Shown in pieces: positions 60,504 through 64,000 of a stretch of 64,000 nt of DNA (its first letter is position 1; each line of letters begins with the position of its first letter). This DNA comes from Mesorhizobium sp. M2E.F.Ca.ET.219.01.1.1. GTDB lineage: Bacteria; Pseudomonadota; Alphaproteobacteria; Rhizobiales; Rhizobiaceae. Position numbers and translations under genes: made by a program. The notes beneath the pieces were generated by a model, which was not told the origin of the DNA, made no database searches, and saw only the letters and a program-made list of their open reading frames with translations. Location: positions 124,001 to 188,000 of the forward strand of contig NZ_SADT02000006.1 of the NCBI RefSeq assembly GCF_004016445.2. Direction: 5' to 3'.

Positions 60504-61880
60504 ATGAAAGTCGTGATCGAAAACACAGTGTGTCTGAACACGGGCGATGCCGCGATCCTTTTGGCCATCCGCCATATTCTCAGATCGGTCGTCGGCAGCG
60601 ATGTGCGGTTCCTGGTTTTCGACAGTCAGCCAGACGTCGCCGCCAGGCTTTACCCGAAGAAAGATTACCCGGATCTCGAATTCCACAAGCTCTTGTCGGA
60701 ATCCCTGTTCAAGGATCGGCGCGGCGGCGGGATAAAGGGCCGGCTCAAGTCGCTCTACAACCGGGCGGTCTGGCGCGCCTTGCGTCACTTCGCGCAAAAC
60801 GGCGCCGCCAGCAGCTTTTTCTTCAACCTGGACGACCGCCGCGGCCTTGAAGCCTATGCGAGCGCCGACCTGGTGGTGACGACAGGCGGAACCTATCTCG
60901 TCGAGAATTACGATCTCGAAAAGCGGCTCAATCAATTCCGTATCGATGCGACCCTGGGCAAGGACCCGATCTTCTTCACGCAATCGCTCGGCCCGTTCAA
61001 GAAAAGCTACAATCGCCAGGAGCTCGGTCCGATCTTCGATCGGGCTCCGCTCATCCTGCTGCGCGACGAGCGATCCAGAAACCACATACTGGATCTGGTG
61101 AAGGACCCAGGCAAATGCCATGTGGTCGCCGATTCCGTCTTCGCCCTGGCCGATACCGACAGGATCAAGAAACATCTCGGCACCGCACCGGCGCCGACGG
61201 GCCGCGTCGCTATTTCCGTCCGTCACTGGAGTTTCGTCAGCGACGGTGAGGATGGCATGCGTCGCTATCTCGATTCGATCCGGGAGATCGCCACAATTCT
61301 TGTCAGGGACCATGCCAAGAAGGTGACCTTCGTTTCAACCTGCCAGGGCGTGCCGGAATATGCCCATGACGACGCCAAGACCGCTCGGGCGATCGTGGTC
61401 GAACTCGACCCGGAAATCGCCCAACACGTCGATGTCGACGCCACATTTCATACGCCCGACCAGCTGATGGCGCTGGTGAAGGATTGCGACTTCGTCGTCG
61501 CGACGCGAATGCATATGATGATCATGTCGCTTTGCGTCGGCACGCCGGTGCTGCCGATCGCCTATGAATTCAAGACCAAGGAAGTCGCCAAGCATATCGG
61601 CGTCGCCGATCTTCTGCTCGACATCGACACCGTGACGCCGTCGGAAGCGGCCGAAAAACTCGGCAGATTCATCGGCAGCCTTGACCACTATCGCCGGGCA
61701 AGCCTCGAGGCCGTGCTGGAAGAGCATGCGTCGGCAATGTCGGCAACCGGGCCGTTGTCGTCCTTGATAGGCAGCCGCCACTCACCCAATGTTGCCGGCG
61801 ACGTTGGCAAGAGTGGCGAGCAACGCTCTGCGCGACTGCGGAACAGCAAGCATGAGAGCCAGGGCGAACCCGTAATTTAG
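60504..61880 (+). CDS. exoV: Polysaccharide pyruvyl transferase (ExoV-like)
   Basis: 458 residues from the ATG at 60504 (MKVVIENTVCLNTGDAAILL), with CGAGG upstream. TTGGTYLVENYD, IFFTQSLGPF, LLRDERSRNHI and TRMHMMIMSLCVGTPVLPIA are the conserved parts of the pyruvyltransferase family, which adds ketal pyruvate from PEP to a sugar. In succinoglycan ExoV does this to the terminal glucose. The only plus-strand gene of the locus. Its last 33 codons overlap the flippase gene antisense. Confidence 0.87.
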   Translation: MKVVIENTVCLNTGDAAILLAIRHILRSVVGSDVRFLVFDSQPDVAARLYPKKDYPDLEFHKLLSESLFKDRRGGGIKGRLKSLYNRAVWRALRHFAQNGAASSFFFNLDDRRGLEAYASADLVVTTGGTYLVENYDLEKRLNQFRIDATLGKDPIFFTQSLGPFKKSYNRQELGPIFDRAPLILLRDERSRNHILDLVKDPGKCHVVADSVFALADTDRIKKHLGTAPAPTGRVAISVRHWSFVSDGEDGMRRYLDSIREIATILVRDHAKKVTFVSTCQGVPEYAHDDAKTARAIVVELDPEIAQHVDVDATFHTPDQLMALVKDCDFVVATRMHMMIMSLCVGTPVLPIAYEFKTKEVAKHIGVADLLLDIDTVTPSEAAEKLGRFIGSLDHYRRASLEAVLEEHASAMSATGPLSSLIGSRHSPNVAGDVGKSGEQRSARLRNSKHESQGEPVI

Positions 61881-63248
61881 GGCAATCGCCACAAGGATCG
61901 TGAGCAGATCCGACTGGCTGGTCAGCAACGCCGGCAGCGACAGGTATGAGAGCCAGGCGAGCAGGGACGAGACGATGAAGAGCCCCTGTATGCCCAGGAA
62001 ATCGCCGGCGGTCACCGGGCCGACGCGATGGATCAGGGCCGCAAGCACCGGGACGCGCAGCGCATAGCCGCTAATGGCATAGGCAGCCGCGACGCCGATG
62101 GCGCCCCAATGCAGGCCGACGATGAAGGAGGCGACGGTCGTCAGCGACGAATAGATGCCCCAATGGAACATCGTCTTCGTCTTGCCCTGGCAGATGAATA
62201 TCCATCCCGTGGTGCTCGACACGGACTGCATCAGGCCGGCGATGCCCAGCCAGGCGAAAATCGGCGCCACAGCCATCCAACGCTCGCCGAAGAGAAGCCT
62301 GACCACCTGCTCCGAAGTCAGTGTCAGCGTCGCAATGCCGGGCATGGTGATGACGGCCAGCAGCCAGTTCGTCCGGACATAGATGTCCCGAAAGCGCTGC
62401 TTGTCCTCATGGATGCGGCTGAGCAGCGGCACCATGATGCGCGTCAGCGGCTGGTTGATGTTCTGCAGCGGAAAGAGCAGCAGCTTGTAGGCGCGATCAT
62501 AGTAGCCCAGCTCGACCGCGCCGGAATATTTTCCGATGAGGATGTTGTCGAGGTTGCGAGAGAGAAAGTTGACAAGGTTGAAGCCCGTGAGGTTGGCGCC
62601 GAACCTGAATATGTCGCCGTCGATCTTGAGATTCGGCCAGGACGGCGTCCAGCGCGTCACCAACCAGCCGGCAACCAGCGCCACGACGGCTGAAACAGCC
62701 GGGCCCAGAACCAGCGACCAATAGCCAAGCCCCCAATACGCCGCGGTTGCGGTGGCGAGCAGGCCGACGGCCGCGGTGATTGTGTCGTTGAGCGCAAGCT
62801 GGCCGAATTGCAGATGGCGGTTCATCAAGGCAAGCGGCACGGCGGCCAGACTGCCAAAAAGCAGCGGCACGGCGGAAGCAAGTGTTATTCCCCACATTCG
62901 CTGGTCGCCGTAAAAGGCGGCAATGGCAGGTGCCAGGCAAGCCACGACCGCTCCGGCGCAAAGGCCGACAACCGCGCTCAGCCAGAAGACCTGGTTGAGC
63001 TGCCGCTGATCGATCTCCTTGCGCTGGATGACCGCCTGCTGGAGGCCGAGATCCTGGAGCAGGCCGACAAAGGCCACGATCGGTCCCACGGAAGCCACCA
63101 GGCCGAAATCCTCCGGAACAAGCAGCCGGGCAAGGATCACGACCGAGAGGAACTGGATCGCTATCTTGAAGCCTTGGGCGCCAGCGGTGACCAGCCCGCC
63201 GCGCAAGGCAACGCGACCGAATTGAGGGGGCGGCGGATTGGCGTTCAT
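61782..63248 (-). CDS. exoT: Polysaccharide flippase (Wzx/ExoT-like)
   Basis: 488 residues with 12-14 hydrophobic segments. ALRGGLVTAGAQGFKIAIQF, LLVPEDFGLVASV, FGANLTGFNLVNFLSRNLDN and YYDRAYKLLLFPLQNINQPL belong to the RfbX/ExoT type of the MOP superfamily. It moves the lipid-linked repeating unit to the periplasm. ATGA overlap with the upstream glycosyltransferase. Its 3' end overlaps the convergent exoV-like gene by 99 bases. Confidence 0.87.
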   Translation of the reverse strand: MNANPPPPQFGRVALRGGLVTAGAQGFKIAIQFLSVVILARLLVPEDFGLVASVGPIVAFVGLLQDLGLQQAVIQRKEIDQRQLNQVFWLSAVVGLCAGAVVACLAPAIAAFYGDQRMWGITLASAVPLLFGSLAAVPLALMNRHLQFGQLALNDTITAAVGLLATATAAYWGLGYWSLVLGPAVSAVVALVAGWLVTRWTPSWPNLKIDGDIFRFGANLTGFNLVNFLSRNLDNILIGKYSGAVELGYYDRAYKLLLFPLQNINQPLTRIMVPLLSRIHEDKQRFRDIYVRTNWLLAVITMPGIATLTLTSEQVVRLLFGERWMAVAPIFAWLGIAGLMQSVSSTTGWIFICQGKTKTMFHWGIYSSLTTVASFIVGLHWGAIGVAAAYAISGYALRVPVLAALIHRVGPVTAGDFLGIQGLFIVSSLLAWLSYLSLPALLTSQSDLLTILVAIALNYGFALALMLAVPQSRRALLATLANVAGNIG

Positions 63249-64000
63249 GTGACGGATCCTGTCTCGCCCAGCCGCGCGACGATCCGCGCAAAGCGTTCAT
63301 TCAAGATATCGGCGTTGAAATCCGCCTCGACCTTGCTTCGGGCGGCAAGCGCTATGGGCTCGCACAGGCCTGGATTCTCGGCGATCCAGGCGAGCTTGCC
63401 GGCAAGCGCGGCGACGTCCCGTTCGGGTACGAGGAAGCCGGTCTTGTGATCCTCGATCAGCTCGGGAATCCCCGAATGATAGGTGCTCACAGAGATCAGG
63501 CCGCCGGCCATCGCTTCCATGAGCGCAACCGGGATTCCTTCCAGATCGCCGTCCCGCCCGGCGACGCTTGGCAGAAGAAAGACATCGGCGCCACGCAGGC
63601 GCTGCTTGACCTCGCCGTGCGGACGCGGTCCGAGGAAACTCACCCTGTCGGCAATACCGAGGTCGATGGCGGTGCGCTTCAACTGCTCCAACAATTCTCC
63701 GCCACCGATCACCGAATAGATCCAGTCGCGATGCGGCAGGCCGGCGAGCGCGCGAAGCGCATATTCGGTGCCCTTCTTCTCGGTCAGCCGGCACACCGAG
63801 ATGAAAGACAGCGCACGTCCCTGCCAGGAGCGCCAGCGATATTCGATCTCGCCAGGGCGAATGCCCATGTGGTGGACCGCGACCCGCGCCGGCTCGGCGC
63901 CGGCATCGATCAGGGCCTGACGGAAGAACGCATTCACAGGCAGCTGGAGAGCCCCTTTCTCGAAAACGGGCCTGTAGTAGCCGAGTGTGTTGTCGTGCAT
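63245..64000 (-). CDS. Family 4 glycosyltransferase, partial (N terminus beyond window)
   Basis: At least 251 residues visible. RALSFISVCRLTEKKGTEYA, LGPRPHGEVKQRLRGADVFL, EGIPVALMEAMAGGLISVST and GIPELIEDHKTGFLVPE are the C-terminal GT4 nucleotide-sugar site (EX7E-type). The ATG at the window edge is only a bound; a full GT4 has about 380 residues, so the start lies beyond 64000. Resembles colanic-acid-type glycosyltransferases, unlike the GT2 ExoU/ExoW at this point in S. meliloti, which suggests a different side chain. Confidence 0.82.
   Translation of the reverse strand: MHDNTLGYYRPVFEKGALQLPVNAFFRQALIDAGAEPARVAVHHMGIRPGEIEYRWRSWQGRALSFISVCRLTEKKGTEYALRALAGLPHRDWIYSVIGGGELLEQLKRTAIDLGIADRVSFLGPRPHGEVKQRLRGADVFLLPSVAGRDGDLEGIPVALMEAMAGGLISVSTYHSGIPELIEDHKTGFLVPERDVAALAGKLAWIAENPGLCEPIALAARSKVEADFNADILNERFARIVARLGETGSVT

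Overview
The window looks like chromosomal DNA of a rhizobial alphaproteobacterium (order Hyphomicrobiales), most likely Mesorhizobium or a close relative. Reasons: high GC, the order mutS ... glnD-murJ-trpS-usp-nfu, an ActS/ActR (RegB/RegA) redox pair, an exo locus with the succinoglycan-type order exoP-N-O-M-A-L, and short palindromic intergenic repeats of the kind common in rhizobia. The genus is inferred from gene content and order only.

Layout. 1-6.6 kb: 3' part of mutS, an ICMT-family methyltransferase and a lipoprotein divergent from a TetR regulator, a second TetR gene in an operon with a small NTF2-like protein, and a metallo-beta-lactamase-fold hydrolase. 6.6-10.6 kb: an aldo/keto reductase, then a copper module (DUF305 protein and a P1B ATPase) behind a CueR/HmrR-type promoter; the matching regulator gene hmrR lies 9 kb away at 19.7 kb. 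10.7-20.6 kb: glycosyltransferase 25, glnD, murJ, trpS, usp, nfu, an L,D-transpeptidase, hmrR and a deaminase, with three palindromic repeats. 20.7-32.1 kb: a small AT-richer patch of orphan genes, mmcB, an SDR plus a SnoaL-extended ECF sigma factor, nhaA, a mosaic repeat, actR/actS, hrpB, an EamA transporter and a PIG-L deacetylase.

32.2-44.2 kb is one long plus-strand block: a sugar/polyol ABC importer (binding protein, two permeases, a 68-residue membrane protein and two ATPases, one with altered motifs), then two complete dihydroxyacetone-kinase routes. One is an ATP-type DhaK-DhaL fusion. The other is a PEP-type set DhaL-DhaM-HPr-EI-DhaK with its own phosphorelay and an embedded small protein with an XRE-like helix-turn-helix. 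A cluster of repeated TTGTTTAGT half-sites precedes the block. The inferred job is uptake of a glycerol-, dihydroxyacetone- or tetrulose-like compound followed by phosphorylation into central metabolism.

44.2-47.0 kb holds the most unusual cassette: PqqD-like B1, lasso-type B2 protease-like protein, HprK-like kinase and an NTP_transf_5 nucleotidyltransferase. This is the tailoring side of a lasso/RiPP or HPr-rel-A type system, with no cyclase and no clear precursor in the window. 47.4-52.7 kb: prpE, a broken acyltransferase, a PPP-type phosphatase and a divergent NmrA/LysR pair. 52.7-64 kb: an exopolysaccharide locus (exoP, exoN, exoO, exoM, exoA, exoL, a pyruvyltransferase, a flippase and a further glycosyltransferase) running off the right edge. 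No tRNA, rRNA, CRISPR array, transposase or integrase was seen.
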